Part shown: positions 40,721 through 40,726 of the stretch, piece after piece
How the letters are laid out: every line of letters starts with the position of its first letter
Position numbering within the stretch: the stretch's first letter is position 1
Source: a virus
Length of the DNA stretch: 40,726 bases
Direction: 5' to 3' (one strand)
Virus record (IMG/VR): IMGVR_UViG_3300028393_000140
Coordinates: 1 to 40,726 of that record
The notes under the pieces: model-generated
The model's database searches: none
Told to the model about the DNA's origin: nothing
What the model saw: the letters and a program-made list of their open reading frames with translations, nothing else
Position numbers and translations under genes: made by a program

Positions 40721-40726
40721 GTGCTT
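40525..40726. repeat. Terminal direct repeat, right copy
   Basis: The same 202 bases as 1-202 with one synonymous mismatch (C at 40600 against T at 76). The unique circular length is therefore about 40,524 bases. Confidence 0.95.

Overview
The window is a complete or near-complete genome of a tailed dsDNA phage of an actinobacterium, about 40.5 kb. The last 202 bases (40525-40726) repeat the first 202 with one synonymous difference, so the contig closes into a circle or is terminally redundant. An actinobacterial host is indicated by a WhiB-type iron-sulphur transcription factor, a proteasome beta-like peptidase and a predicted leaderless promoter. The AT-leaning composition and the gene set (N4-gp56-like capsid, collagen-like fibre, many tiny zinc-finger proteins) fit phages of low-GC aquatic Actinobacteria. 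That host assignment is inference. I see no integrase, excisionase, repressor or partition gene, so a lytic lifestyle is likely.

Layout. (1) Rightward early/replication operon, 38433 through the contig junction to 4459: proteasome beta-like peptidase, a small protein, a Cas4/RecB-type nuclease, a zinc protein, WhiB, a DnaB-like helicase ATPase, a Holliday-junction-resolvase-like nuclease, small proteins, a split primase (CHC2 zinc finger plus TOPRIM), a MazG-like protein, a sigma-like factor, a PD-(D/E)xK-like protein and an FmdB-type zinc ribbon. It ends at a hairpin at 4464-4488. No DNA polymerase is visible, so replication probably uses the host enzyme. (2) Leftward operon of small genes, 9275 down to 4545: many proteins of 29-119 aa, several with CxxC pairs, two small membrane proteins, a membrane-anchored lytic transglycosylase and a cytosine-5 DNA methyltransferase split by a frameshift. 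(3) Control region 9276-9859: GC-rich inverted repeats, promoters, and a putative structured RNA of about 140 nt ending in an intrinsic terminator with a competing hairpin. (4) Rightward late operon 9860-38006: large terminase, portal, several large helical virion proteins, scaffold, major capsid protein, small basic proteins, a collagen-like fibre, two glycosyltransferases, an adaptor-like protein, a series of tail or receptor-binding proteins, a 726 aa tail protein, then lysis genes. It closes at a strong terminator (38029-38069). (5) A lone leftward zinc-ribbon gene (38301-38068) with its own promoter faces the early operon across a short divergent control region.

How the parts fit: WhiB, the sigma-like factor and perhaps the FmdB protein would redirect host transcription. 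The helicase, primase and nucleases handle DNA. The methyltransferase would protect phage DNA. A proteasome-like peptidase may act on host proteins. The absence of recognisable tail-tube and tape-measure genes, with large helical proteins between portal and capsid, suggests a short-tailed (podovirus-like) virion. Three places look like single-base irregularities against otherwise intact genes: the terminase N-terminus, the methyltransferase and the start codon at 34244. They could be sequence errors, population variants or real recoding.
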